Below, in pieces: positions 26,056-34,595 of a stretch of 64,000 nucleotides of DNA. Position 1 is the stretch's first letter; each line of letters begins with the position of its first letter. Location of the stretch: positions 2,017,001 to 2,081,000 of the forward strand of contig NZ_CP097253.1 of NCBI RefSeq assembly GCF_023380025.1. The letters run 5' to 3'. The DNA is from Sphingomonas glaciei. Lineage in GTDB: Bacteria > Pseudomonadota > Alphaproteobacteria > Sphingomonadales > Sphingomonadaceae. The translations under genes and the position numbers were made by a program. A model generated the notes under the pieces. That model made no database searches and had not been told where the DNA came from. It saw nothing but the letters and a program-made list of their open reading frames with translations.

Positions 26056-28832
26056 TGCGCGACGCCCCAGTTGGCGCCCCAGCCCACTTCGACGCTGAGC
26101 GGCACGTCGAGCGTGACCACCGGCTCACCAGCCGCGGCCATGACGTCACGGATCACCGCCGCCGCACGCTCCTCGTCGCCATGAGGCACTTCGAACACGA
26201 GTTCGTCGTGCACCGACAGCAGCATCCGGGTGCCGCTCAGCCCGGCAGCCGCGAGCGCGGCCGGCATCTTGACCATCGCGCGCTTGATGATGTCGGCGCT
26301 GGTGCCCTGGATCGGCGCGTTGATCGCCGCCCGCTCGGCTCCCTGGCGCAGGTTCATCACCCCGGAGCGGATGTTGGGGAAATGCGTCTTGCGCCCGAAC
26401 AGGGTCTGGCTGAACCCGCATTCGCGAACCTGCTGGAGAGTGGTCGAGATATAGCTTTTGATGCCCGGGAAACGCTCGAAATAGCGGTCGATCATGTCCT
26501 TGGCCTCGTCCCGGCCGATCCCCATCCGGCCGGCGAGGCCGAAGGCGGAGATGCCGTAGAGGATGGCGAAGTTGATCGTCTTAGCCTTGTTGCGGCTTTC
26601 CTTGCCTTCGTCGCCGAACACTTCGCGTGCGGTAATGGTGTGGACGTCGTCGCCCCGCGCAAAGGCCTCCTTCAGCTGCGGCACGTCCGCCATGTGCGCG
26701 GCCAGGCGCAGCTCGATCTGGCCATAGTCGGCCGACAGCAGGCTGTGGCCCTCCTCGGCGATAAAGGCGTTGCGGATGCGCGCCCCGATCTCGGTCCGGA
26801 TCGGGATGTTCTGCAGATTGGGATCGTTCGACGACAGCCGCCCGGTCTGCGCCGCGGCCAGCGCATAGCGGGTGTGGACCCGGCCGGTGCGCGGATCGAT
26901 CTGGGTCTGCAGCGCGTCGGTATAGGTGACCCTGAGCTTGGTCAGCTGACGCCATTCGAGAACGCGGCGGGCGACCTCCACCCCCTCGGCCTCGAGCCGC
27001 TCGAGCTCGGCCTGGTCGGTAGAATAGGCGCCCGACTTGCCCTTGCGTCCGCCCTTCAATCCCAGGCGGTCGTACAGCACCGAGCCGAGCTGCTGCGGCG
27101 ACCCGATGGTGAAGGGACCGCCGGCGGCCTCGTAGATCACCTCTTCCAGCCGCACTGTCTCGGTCGCGAAGGTCTCCGACAGTTCGGCAAGATAAGCGCG
27201 GTCGACCTTGATCCCCTCGCGCTCCATCTGCCCGATCACCGGGACCAGCGGCAGGTCGACCAGGCGGTAGACCCGGGTCGAATTCTCCGCCGCCAGGCGA
27301 TGCTCGATCCGGTGCCACAGCCGCCACACCATGTCGGCATTCTCGGCGGCATATTCGGTCGCGGCGGCGATCGGCGCGTCGCCGAAGCGGATGGTCTTCT
27401 GCCCGGTCCCGCAGACGGCTTTCAGAGGCAGGCAAGCATGCTCGAAATGCCGCTTCACCAATTCGTCGAGGCCGTGGCCGAAGCGCCCGCTGTCGAGCGC
27501 GAAGCTGCCCAGCATGACGTCCTCTCCCGCGGCGACGGTGATGCCGAGATCGGCCAGCAGGCGCAGCTGATCCTTGAGGTTGTGGCCGATCTTGAGGACC
27601 GACGAATCCTCCAGCAGCGGCTTCAACAACTCCAGGCCTGCCGTCAAGCCGATCTGAGCCGGGCCCTCGCTCAGCAGGTCGCCGCCGCCGTGCCCGAGCG
27701 GGACATAGGCCGCGCGGCCCGGCGCCAGCGCGAGGCTGACCCCGGCCAGCCCCTCGGCCAGGCCATGACCGCCATCGCCCTGCAGGTCGATTGCGACCTT
27801 GCCCTGCTCGCGGGCTTCGGCAAGCCACTGCTCCAGCGTCGCGGCGTCGGAGATGGTCAAATAGGTCGAACGATCGACGCTGATCGCTTCCGCTTCGCCA
27901 GGGCCGGCCGGCAGCGGCGCCGGGGCCGGCCGTTCGCCATTCGACGGCCGCGCGCCCTGTCCAACCATCCGGTTGAGCAGGGTCTTGAAGCCCTGGTCGA
28001 CCAGGAAGTCGCGCAGTGGCTCTTCGGGAATGTTCTTGAGCTCAAGCGCGTCGAGCGGCTCGGGCAGGTTCATCTCGCACACCAACCGCACCAGCTCACG
28101 GCTGAGGCGGGCCGATTCGGCATGCTCGATCAGGTTCTGGCGCAGCTTGGGCTTCTTGATCCCGTCGGCCGCGGCCAGCACCGCTTCCAGGCTGCCATGC
28201 TCCTGGATCAATTGGCTGGCGGTCTTCGGCCCGACACCCGGGACGCCGGGAACATTGTCGACGCTGTCGCCCATCAGCGCCAGCACGTCGCCCAGCTGCT
28301 CGGGCGGCACGCCGAACTTCTCGACCACTGCCGCACGGTCGAAGCGGCGGTCGTTCATGGTGTCGAGCATGTCGACACTGCCGTCCTCGATCAGCTGCAT
28401 CAGATCCTTGTCGGAACTGACGATGGTCGTCATCCACCCGTTCTTCTTCGCCTCGGTGACGTAGCAGGCGATGATGTCGTCGGCCTCCAGCCCCGCTTCC
28501 TCGATGCAGGGAATCGAGAAAGCCCGGGTCGCAACGCGGATCAGCGGCAGTTGCGGGACAAGGTCCTCGGGCGCGGGCGGGCGGTGCGCCTTATACTGGT
28601 CGTACATCTCGTTGCGGAACGAGGAGGACCCCTTGTCGAGGATCACCGCCATGTGGGTCGGCCCGTCGGCCTTGGACAGGCTCTCGGCGAGCTTCCAAAG
28701 CATCGCGGTGTAGCCGTAGACCGCGCCGACGTTCATCCCGTGGCGGTTGGTCAGCGGCGGCAGCCGGTGATAGGCGCGGAAGATGTAGCTCGATCCGTCG
28801 ACGAGATAGAGATGGGGCTGGGCGTCAGGCAT
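26052..28832 (-). CDS. polA: DNA polymerase I with degenerate 3'-5' exonuclease domain
   Basis: The 926-residue protein has the three Pol I domains. The 5' nuclease is residues 1 to about 290 (YLVDGSSYIFRAYHRLPPLT, GVPGVGPKTASQLI). A middle exonuclease-like domain is at about 325-525. The polymerase follows, with motif A SADYGQIELRLAAHMAD, the O helix REVFGDE...KTINFAILYGISAFGLA, and motif C SVHDELVFEVP. In the middle domain the residues equivalent to E. coli Asp355/Glu357 read DLQ (near 345). Asp424 reads Gln in GHNLKDQ (near 417) and Asp501 reads Asn in YAAENAD (near 494). Three of four metal-binding carboxylates are gone, so proofreading is probably absent. Repair and Okazaki processing should be intact. 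Confidence 0.97.
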   Translation of the reverse strand: MPDAQPHLYLVDGSSYIFRAYHRLPPLTNRHGMNVGAVYGYTAMLWKLAESLSKADGPTHMAVILDKGSSSFRNEMYDQYKAHRPPAPEDLVPQLPLIRVATRAFSIPCIEEAGLEADDIIACYVTEAKKNGWMTTIVSSDKDLMQLIEDGSVDMLDTMNDRRFDRAAVVEKFGVPPEQLGDVLALMGDSVDNVPGVPGVGPKTASQLIQEHGSLEAVLAAADGIKKPKLRQNLIEHAESARLSRELVRLVCEMNLPEPLDALELKNIPEEPLRDFLVDQGFKTLLNRMVGQGARPSNGERPAPAPLPAGPGEAEAISVDRSTYLTISDAATLEQWLAEAREQGKVAIDLQGDGGHGLAEGLAGVSLALAPGRAAYVPLGHGGGDLLSEGPAQIGLTAGLELLKPLLEDSSVLKIGHNLKDQLRLLADLGITVAAGEDVMLGSFALDSGRFGHGLDELVKRHFEHACLPLKAVCGTGQKTIRFGDAPIAAATEYAAENADMVWRLWHRIEHRLAAENSTRVYRLVDLPLVPVIGQMEREGIKVDRAYLAELSETFATETVRLEEVIYEAAGGPFTIGSPQQLGSVLYDRLGLKGGRKGKSGAYSTDQAELERLEAEGVEVARRVLEWRQLTKLRVTYTDALQTQIDPRTGRVHTRYALAAAQTGRLSSNDPNLQNIPIRTEIGARIRNAFIAEEGHSLLSADYGQIELRLAAHMADVPQLKEAFARGDDVHTITAREVFGDEGKESRNKAKTINFAILYGISAFGLAGRMGIGRDEAKDMIDRYFERFPGIKSYISTTLQQVRECGFSQTLFGRKTHFPNIRSGVMNLRQGAERAAINAPIQGTSADIIKRAMVKMPAALAAAGLSGTRMLLSVHDELVFEVPHGDEERAAAVIRDVMAAAGEPVVTLDVPLSVEVGWGANWGVAH

Positions 28833-28894
28833 GAACGCAGGGCTTTAGCAGGTTCGCTCCCGCAGGAAACGCCCGGCGATAAGCCTGCGCCCCT

Positions 28895-28908
28895 TTGATC
28901 CTGGTCAA
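28895..28908 (+). promoter_or_regulatory. FNR/CRP-type box upstream of the membrane protein gene
   Basis: TTGATCCTGGTCAA fits TTGA-N6-TCAA exactly and the FNR consensus TTGAT-N4-ATCAA with one mismatch. It lies 53 bases before the ATG at 28962, a usual distance for an activator site. The gene for an FNR-type regulator whose recognition helix fits this sequence is the neighbour. Control is inferred. Confidence 0.6.
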
Positions 28909-28961
28909 TGCGGCCGGCCGCGAGGTCGGCCACTCTCCGCGCAACAGACAGGAGAGGTTCG

Positions 28962-29402
28962 ATGACCGACCGTTTCGACAAGCAATTGCTGCTCGCCCGC
29001 GGCGAAGTAGTCGCCCCGCCGCAGCAGGCCGATGCGCCCGAACTGCCCTTTTGCAGGGATCGCAACTTCGGCCTACCGCCCGCGCTGCTGCTTGGCGTCT
29101 TCGGCTTCTTCTTCGCCTATCTCGCTGTGATGTGGGTGGGCTTCGCGGCCGACGGGCTGGTGCTGCCGATGGCGGTGAACTTCATCTTCGTCGCCGCCTT
29201 CGCCTTTGTCCCGGCCAAGTGGGCGACGATGAAGCCTGACCACAAGGTCAAGGCGCTGGACTGGGCGAACTTTCGGGCGCGCGGCATCGATACCGCGACC
29301 GGGCCGACGTCGGCGGGGGAAGCGGCAACGCTGGTCCTGCTGCTGCCGGCCTGCATCCTGTTCTGGGGGATCGCCACCACCACCATCGCGGCGCTGGTGT
29401 GA
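28962..29402 (+). CDS. Small membrane protein of unknown function, probably FNR-controlled
   Basis: The 146-residue protein begins with a cytosolic, Gln/Pro-containing stretch. Two close membrane segments follow (PALLLGVFGFFFAYLAVMWVGF and LVLPMAVNFIFVAAFAFVPA), then a polar loop containing DHKVKALDWANFRARGIDTATG. A last membrane segment (VLLLPACILFWGIATTTIAALV) runs to the C-terminus. AGGAGAGG precedes the ATG by a few bases. I do not recognise the family. The FNR-type box upstream and the tail-to-tail position 15 bases from an FNR-type regulator suggest a role under low oxygen. Confidence 0.75.
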   Translation: MTDRFDKQLLLARGEVVAPPQQADAPELPFCRDRNFGLPPALLLGVFGFFFAYLAVMWVGFAADGLVLPMAVNFIFVAAFAFVPAKWATMKPDHKVKALDWANFRARGIDTATGPTSAGEAATLVLLLPACILFWGIATTTIAALV

Positions 29403-29417
29403 TCCCCTTGGCTTGCC

Positions 29418-30116
29418 TCAGGGCAAGCCACCAATCCCCAGCTGCGCGGCGTCGACCAGTTCGATGCCGCGCAAACCATGCCGCCGGATCGCGCCGCTTC
29501 GCTCGAGCGCGGAAAGCTGCCGGCTGACCGTCTCTATGGTGAGGCCCAGCAGCCCCGCCACCTCCGCCCGGCTGAGCGGAAGGTCGAAGCGCGCGGCCGG
29601 ATGGCACGGCGAATCGCTTGCCGCGTCGGCCATTGCCAGCAGGAACGCGGCGACCCGCTCCCGAGCGCTGTGCCGGCCGACCATCGCCATCAGCGAGCGC
29701 GCGCCGAACAGATCCTCGGACGAGCGCCGCAGCAGCGCCCGGGCAAGCTCGGGATAGCGCTCCACCGCGGCTTCATAATCCTGGCGGGTGAACAGGCAGA
29801 CCTCGCTTTGCGTCAGCGCCACTACGTCGAACCGGGCCAGCGGCGCGAACAGCTCGCCGACGAAGCCCGCCGGATGGATCAGGCTGAGGATTCGCTCATG
29901 ACCCTCGGCATCCGAGGTGCTGATCTTCAGCGCGCCGCGCACCAGGGTCGCGCAGCGGTCGTTGGGCTCGCCTGCCGGGAACAGGGTTTCGCCCGGCGCC
30001 AGTATCCGGTGCCGGCCGAGCCGCGCCAGATCCGCCCGCTCCCCCTCGTCCAGCGCCGCACAGGCCGCGCGATCGCGGACCGGACAAGTAGCGCAGGCAA
30101 GCGGGCTCGAGGTCAT
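29418..30116 (-). CDS. FNR-type Crp/Fnr family transcriptional regulator
   Basis: The 232-residue protein has an N-terminal cysteine cluster (Cys8, Cys11, Cys19) and an internal Cys107 in SEVCLF. This is the set needed to hold the oxygen-labile [4Fe-4S] cluster of FNR, FnrN or FnrL. A cyclic-nucleotide-binding-like fold follows (LAPGETLFPAGEPNDRCATLVRG). The helix-turn-helix LSRAEVAGLLGLTIETVSRQ has a recognition helix ETVSR that fits TTGAT half-sites. It would switch genes on oxygen loss. A possible target site is at 28895. Upstream lie two tandem copies of an 11-base sequence. Confidence 0.9.
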   Translation of the reverse strand: MTSSPLACATCPVRDRAACAALDEGERADLARLGRHRILAPGETLFPAGEPNDRCATLVRGALKISTSDAEGHERILSLIHPAGFVGELFAPLARFDVVALTQSEVCLFTRQDYEAAVERYPELARALLRRSSEDLFGARSLMAMVGRHSARERVAAFLLAMADAASDSPCHPAARFDLPLSRAEVAGLLGLTIETVSRQLSALERSGAIRRHGLRGIELVDAAQLGIGGLP

Positions 30117-30131
30117 GCCCTCCGCTTAGCC

Positions 30132-30155
30132 GATTGCCACCGGGGATTGCCACCG
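30132..30155. repeat. Two tandem copies of an 11-base sequence upstream of the FNR-type gene
   Basis: GATTGCCACCG occurs at 30132-30142 and again at 30145-30155, spaced 13 bases start to start. It lies 15-40 bases upstream of the FNR-type regulator start at 30116, in its probable promoter. It could be an operator or chance. Confidence 0.4.
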
Positions 30156-30181
30156 CCCGCCCCGCGTCCGATGACACGGGC

Positions 30182-30361
30182 ATGGGTGAGAGATTCGAAC
30201 GCCACCGGCAGCCTTGGACCGCCGACGAGAACACCAAGCTCCACACGCTGGCGGCCAAGGGCATGGGCCTCAAGGCCATCGCCAAGGCGCTGACCCGAAG
30301 CGAGGAAAGCACGCAGGCCCAGGCCAAGGTGCTGAAACTCAAGATCGCCAAAATGCGGTGA
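30182..30361 (+). CDS. Small SANT/Myb-like domain protein
   Basis: The 59-residue product has one helical SANT/Myb-like motif: PWTADENTKLHTLAAKGMGL followed by KAIAKALTRSEESTQAQAKVLKL, with the spaced Trp and Leu residues of the fold. Small proteins of this kind are common in sphingomonads and other Alphaproteobacteria, usually hypothetical. DNA binding is possible but unproven. The ATG at 30182 has no clear Shine-Dalgarno. It converges with nadB. Confidence 0.6.
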   Translation: MGERFERHRQPWTADENTKLHTLAAKGMGLKAIAKALTRSEESTQAQAKVLKLKIAKMR

Positions 30362-30377
30362 CTGACCCGGCGCTGGA

Positions 30378-31958
30378 TCAGTCGACCAGCACGGTATCCT
30401 TGGCCTGCGCCAGCGTGCGGGGAAAATCGCGGGTGAAGTGCAGCCCGCGGCTCTCGCGGCGGGCGAGGGCGGAGCGGATGATCAGGTCGGCGACCTCGAC
30501 CAGGTTGCGCAGTTCGATCAGGTCGGGCGTGACCCGGAAGTGGGCGTAATAGTCGGTCACTTCCTGCCGCAGCATGTCGATCCGCCGCTTGGCCCGCTCC
30601 AGCCGCTTGGTGGTGCGGACGATCCCAACGTAATTCCACATAAACCGGCGGATCTCGCCCCAGGTCTGGGTGATCACCACTTCCTCGTCGCTGTCGGTAA
30701 CCCGGCTTTCGTCCCACTCGCGCACCTTGGCCAGCGGCGGCAGTTGCTCCCACCGCTCGAGGATGTCGCGCGCCGCCGCCTGGCCGTACACCAGGCATTC
30801 CAGCAGCGAGTTGGAGGCGAGGCGGTTGGCGCCGTGGAGGCCGCTTTCGGTCACTTCGCCCGCGGCATACAGCCCCGGTGCGTCGGTCCGCCCGGCCAAG
30901 TCCACCACTACCCCGCCGCAGGTGTAATGCTGCGCCGGAACGACTGGGATCGGCCCGGTCGTCATGTCGATGCCAAGGCCGATCAGCTTCTCATAGATGT
31001 TGGGGAAGTGGGCGCGGACGAACTCGGGCTCGCGGTGCGAGATGTCGAGGTGGACGTAGTCGAGGCCGTCGCGCTTGATCTCATTGTCGATCGCCCGCGC
31101 CACCACGTCGCGCGGGGCAAGCTCGCCGCGCTCGTCATAGTCGGGCATGAAACGGTGCCCGGTCAGCGGATGCTTGAGGATCCCGCCTTCGCCCCGCACC
31201 GCCTCGGTGATCAGGAAGTTCTTGGTCTCCAGATGGTAGAGGCAGGTCGGGTGGAACTGCATCATTTCCATGTTGGAGACCCGGCACCCCGCGCGCCAGG
31301 CCATGGCGATACCATCGCCCGTCGCTCCCCGCGGGGCGGTTGAATAGAGATACACCCGCCCTGCCCCGCCGGTGGCGAGGATGGTCGCGCGAGCGGTCAG
31401 CGTCTCGACCTTTCGGGTCGCGCGGTTGAGCGCATACAGCCCGTGCACCGCCCCGCCGGTCGAGAAACGCTCCTCGTGGCGACCGGTGATCAGGTCGATC
31501 GCCACCATGTCAGGCAGCAAGGTGATGTTGGGATTGGCGGCGGCGGCGCGTTCCAGCGCCTGTTGCACCGCCCAGCCGGTGGCGTCGGCGACATGCACGA
31601 TCCGGCGGTGGCTGTGCCCGCCCTCGCGGGTAAGGTGAAGCGCGCCATCTTCCTGCGCGAAGGGCACGCCGAGCTCGATCAGCCGCTCGATCGCGGCGGG
31701 CGCGGCGCCGACCACATGCTCGACCACGTGCCGGTCGTTGAGCCCGGCACCGGCCACCATCGTGTCCTCGACATGCGCCTCGAAGCTGTCGCCTTCCTCA
31801 AGCACCGCCGCGATCCCGCCCTGCGCCCAGCCGGTCGCGCCGTCGCTGAGAGGGCCCTTGGCGATTACCGCCACCTTTTTGTCGGTGGCGAGGTTGAGCG
31901 CCGCGGTCAGCCCGGCGGCGCCTGAACCGATCACCAGGATATCGAACTGCCGGACCAT
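30378..31958 (-). CDS. nadB: L-aspartate oxidase
   Basis: NadB oxidises L-aspartate to iminoaspartate, the first step of de novo NAD synthesis. The 526-residue flavoprotein has the FAD motif [18 protein letters not shown], then [14 protein letters not shown]. The active-site region [15 protein letters not shown] and the [10 protein letters not shown] loop are present. [25 protein letters not shown] and [17 protein letters not shown] follow. GGAG lies eight bases before the ATG at 31958. The open frame continues upstream but has no sensible sequence. nadA and nadC are not in the window. Confidence 0.95.
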   Translation of the reverse strand: MVRQFDILVIGSGAAGLTAALNLATDKKVAVIAKGPLSDGATGWAQGGIAAVLEEGDSFEAHVEDTMVAGAGLNDRHVVEHVVGAAPAAIERLIELGVPFAQEDGALHLTREGGHSHRRIVHVADATGWAVQQALERAAAANPNITLLPDMVAIDLITGRHEERFSTGGAVHGLYALNRATRKVETLTARATILATGGAGRVYLYSTAPRGATGDGIAMAWRAGCRVSNMEMMQFHPTCLYHLETKNFLITEAVRGEGGILKHPLTGHRFMPDYDERGELAPRDVVARAIDNEIKRDGLDYVHLDISHREPEFVRAHFPNIYEKLIGLGIDMTTGPIPVVPAQHYTCGGVVVDLAGRTDAPGLYAAGEVTESGLHGANRLASNSLLECLVYGQAAARDILERWEQLPPLAKVREWDESRVTDSDEEVVITQTWGEIRRFMWNYVGIVRTTKRLERAKRRIDMLRQEVTDYYAHFRVTPDLIELRNLVEVADLIIRSALARRESRGLHFTRDFPRTLAQAKDTVLVD

Positions 31959-32164
31959 GCACTCTCCTCTGCGGCCGGGCTTAAGCCGGGTGCTGAGCGA
32001 AAGTATAGCGATCGGGCGAAACGGCGGACGCTTTACGCCTCGCACCAGAGCGGACCAGTTTTGTCTCATTTCGGGAATTCATCGACCGTCGCGATCGCAT
32101 TAATTTTTTGCTAACAATGTCAGCGACTCGATGAGTTAACCGAAATCATAGTCTGGGGGTTCAG

Positions 32165-32863
32165 ATGAAGCTTGCACTTACCGGCGCCGCGCTGGCGCTC
32201 ACGATCACCGCCACTCCCGCGAGTGCAGCCACCAATCTTCTGACCAACGGCAGCTTCGAAAGCGGCTTCACCGGCTGGACCCAGAGCCTTTCCGGTATGC
32301 CGGTCGGCACCGCTCCGGTCGTGATCGCCTATAACCAGGCATCGCAATATCCGACCGGTGCCTTCGGCGAAGCCATCGGCACCAACACCGTCACGAGCGC
32401 AAGCCCCGATGCGGTCGGCAACAGCCTGGCCTATTTCTCGTCGGACACGGCGAACCCGCACTCGCTGTCGCAGCTGGTGAATCTCGTTGCAGGCACCGTT
32501 TACAACATCGGCTTCGATTATTACGTGCCGCGCAACGGCTACGATAATCCGTTCGACGCGACCCTCGGCTTCACGGTCGGCGGGACGGCGGTCGGAACGA
32601 CGCTGTCGGCGGGCAGCCCTTCGGGCACCCCGGTTGCGAGCTGGCAGAACTTCGCCACCTCCTTCACCGCGACGTCGAGTGGGCCGCAGTCGGTGGCCTT
32701 CAACTTCCGTGGTGGCGGCGTGACCGCGGCCGACTTCGGGGTCGATCGCGTCTACGTCACTGCCGCTGTTCCTGAGCCCGGCACCTGGGCCCTGATGCTG
32801 TTCGGCTTCGGCGCCGTAGGGGTGGCGATGCGTCGCCGCCGTCCGCTGCTGCAGATGGCCTGA
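32165..32863 (+). CDS. PEPxxWA-CTERM sorting domain protein
   Basis: The 232-residue secreted protein has a Sec signal peptide (LALTGAALALTITATPASA) and a jelly-roll-like body starting NLLTNGSFESGFTGWTQS. The C-terminal sorting signal is VPEPGTWALMLFGFGAVGVAMRRRRP: the PEP motif, WA, a membrane helix and a basic tail. Such proteins are cut and anchored or released by an exosortase/XrtA system and often go with exopolysaccharide. No exosortase is in this window. A GGGGG precedes the ATG. The upstream 31959-32164 is A/T-richer than its surroundings and should hold the promoter. Confidence 0.9.
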   Translation: MKLALTGAALALTITATPASAATNLLTNGSFESGFTGWTQSLSGMPVGTAPVVIAYNQASQYPTGAFGEAIGTNTVTSASPDAVGNSLAYFSSDTANPHSLSQLVNLVAGTVYNIGFDYYVPRNGYDNPFDATLGFTVGGTAVGTTLSAGSPSGTPVASWQNFATSFTATSSGPQSVAFNFRGGGVTAADFGVDRVYVTAAVPEPGTWALMLFGFGAVGVAMRRRRPLLQMA

Positions 32864-32888
32864 ACCCAGTTTCAAGCTTGAGAATTAA

Positions 32889-32918
32889 TGGCCCGGCCCT
32901 CTCACGAGGGTCGGGTCA
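32889..32918. terminator. Terminator-like hairpin between the PEP-CTERM gene and the ABC ATPase gene
   Basis: A 13-base-pair stem (TGGCCCGGCCCTC with GAGGGTCGGGTCA, two G-T pairs) encloses the loop TCAC and is followed on the plus strand by a short TTTGCTT. It sits between two convergent genes and overlaps the stop of the ABC gene. Confidence 0.6.
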
Positions 32919-33842
32919 TTTGCTTCTGGTCAGGCTCAGGAACACATCCTCGAGGTCGGGCTCGCGGGTCACCACGTCTACGATGCCGAGGCCGTCGCGC
33001 TGCAGCGCCGCCAGCACCTCGCCCGCATTCACCTTGTCCTTCTGATAGGTGATGGCCAGGCTGCGACTGCCTTCCAGCATCACCCGGTCGAAGCAGATGT
33101 TGGCCGGCACCTCGTCCAGGTCGCGGTCGACCGTCACCACCACATTCTTTTCCTGCGCGCGCGACAGCAAGGTCTTGGTCGGCTCGTTCGCCACCACCTT
33201 GCCGTGGTTGATGATCGCGATCCGCTCGCACAATTGCTCGGCTTCCTCGAGATAATGGGTGGTGAGGATCACCGTCGCGCCGCGCGCATGAAGCTCCTTC
33301 ACATAGGCCCACAGTTGCTGGCGAAGCTCGATGTCGACCCCGGCGGTTGGCTCGTCGAGCACCAGGATCGGCGGCGAATGGACCATCGCCTTGGCCACCA
33401 GCAGCCGCCGCTTCATGCCCCCCGACAGGGTCCGGCTATAGGCATGCGCCTTGTCGGTCAGCCCCATCGCGGCGAGCAGCTCGTCACTGCGCCGCTCCCG
33501 CGGCGGAACGCCGTACAACCCGGCCTGGATCTCCAGCGCCTCACGCGGGGTGAAGAAGGGATCGAACAGGATCTCCTGAGGCACGATGCCGATCGACAGC
33601 TTGGCGTTGCGCGGGTGCTGGTCGATGTCGAAGCCCCAGATGTCGACCTTGCCCTCGGTCTTGCCGACCAGCCCGGCGAGGATGTTGATAAGGGTCGACT
33701 TGCCCGCGCCATTTGGCCCGAGCAGCCCGAAGAACCCGCCCTGCCTGACTTCCAGCGAGACTCCGTCCAGCGCACGCTTGCCGCCGGCATAGGTCTTGCC
33801 GAGATTGTCGATTCGGATGGCCGGTGCGTCGCTCTGGTTCAT
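32916..33842 (-). CDS. ABC transporter ATP-binding protein (orphan)
   Basis: The 308-residue ATPase has Walker A GPNGAGKS near residue 43, signature LSGGMKRRLLVAKAM, Walker B ILVLDEPTAGVD and switch His in TTHYLEEAEQ. A C-terminal extension (ITYQKDKVNAGEVLAALQRD) ends EPDLEDVFLSLTRSK, typical of the ABC-2 exporter (YadG/DrrA/CcmA-like) group. The permease partner is not beside it, so substrate and direction are unknown, probably export. It stands alone between the PEP-CTERM gene and the first DUF4402 gene, which starts 113 bases away on the other strand. Confidence 0.88.
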   Translation of the reverse strand: MNQSDAPAIRIDNLGKTYAGGKRALDGVSLEVRQGGFFGLLGPNGAGKSTLINILAGLVGKTEGKVDIWGFDIDQHPRNAKLSIGIVPQEILFDPFFTPREALEIQAGLYGVPPRERRSDELLAAMGLTDKAHAYSRTLSGGMKRRLLVAKAMVHSPPILVLDEPTAGVDIELRQQLWAYVKELHARGATVILTTHYLEEAEQLCERIAIINHGKVVANEPTKTLLSRAQEKNVVVTVDRDLDEVPANICFDRVMLEGSRSLAITYQKDKVNAGEVLAALQRDGLGIVDVVTREPDLEDVFLSLTRSK

Positions 33843-33955
33843 GGGTCGATTCGCTTAGCGATGCGCCCGCCCGCAAGGAAGCTGAACTGGTGAATCGGCT
33901 ATTTACCTTACCTCGTAGGGTGGACTTGACGTTAACCAGCTTAAGCCGCTGACCC

Positions 33956-34477
33956 ATGGGGCCGCTTCGCACCTTTCTGTTCCTGGCTGCCCTTGCGGTG
34001 CTGCCGGCCGCCGCCGGCGCGCAGCAGGTGCCTCGTGAATCGGCGGTGCCGCGCGCGGTGGCGGGTACAGCCCTGATCTATCCGCTGACCCTGGTCACCC
34101 GCGGCAATCTCGACTTCGGACTGGTCGCCTCGACCGGGGCCGGGACGGTGGTTATGAATCCCAACACCGGCGGCGTCACCACTACCGGCCTGGTCACCTC
34201 GCTTGGCGGAAATCCGCGGCCGGCGAGTTTCGTCGGTGCTGCCCGCAGCGCGTCGGTGGTGATCATCCGCATCCCCAAGTCGCCGATCACCATTCGCCGT
34301 GCGGGCGGGACCGAGACCATGGTGGTGCGCGACTTCACGTTGCAGGGTCAGGACAAACGGACGCTGGCCAGGATGGAGGCGTTCGACTTCAATGTCGGGG
34401 CCACGTTGGTAGTCGCGGCCGGGCAAGCCGAGGGCGTCTATTCCGGCGAATTCGACGTCACCGTTCAATATCCCTGA
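33956..34477 (+). CDS. DUF4402 domain secreted protein (locus 1, first copy)
   Basis: The 173-residue protein has a Sec signal peptide ending AAAGAQQ and a single DUF4402 domain. Its landmarks are LTLVTRGNLDFGLVASTGAGTVVMNPNTGG and the end GVYSGEFDVTVQYP. The all-beta, pilin-sized domain is common in sphingomonads and is thought to be surface or periplasmic. No enzyme activity is known. A related gene follows after 118 bases, and two more are at 45247-46280. No chaperone or usher gene is nearby. Confidence 0.85.
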   Translation: MGPLRTFLFLAALAVLPAAAGAQQVPRESAVPRAVAGTALIYPLTLVTRGNLDFGLVASTGAGTVVMNPNTGGVTTTGLVTSLGGNPRPASFVGAARSASVVIIRIPKSPITIRRAGGTETMVVRDFTLQGQDKRTLARMEAFDFNVGATLVVAAGQAEGVYSGEFDVTVQYP

Positions 34478-34595
34478 CCGGACGCTAATCCTCAATCTTC
34501 AGGCTTAACGCGCCCTTGAGCACCCCTCTTCAAGCGGCGTTGAAACGTATTGCACCATTTTGGATGGGTTCAACAAATGTGGGGAACCCAAGGAC

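Noticed and set aside
26055..28898. 947-codon open frame on the plus strand opposite polA
   Set aside because: A mirror frame of a high-GC gene. No domain or compositional sense, while the minus frame is full-length PolA with clear motifs.
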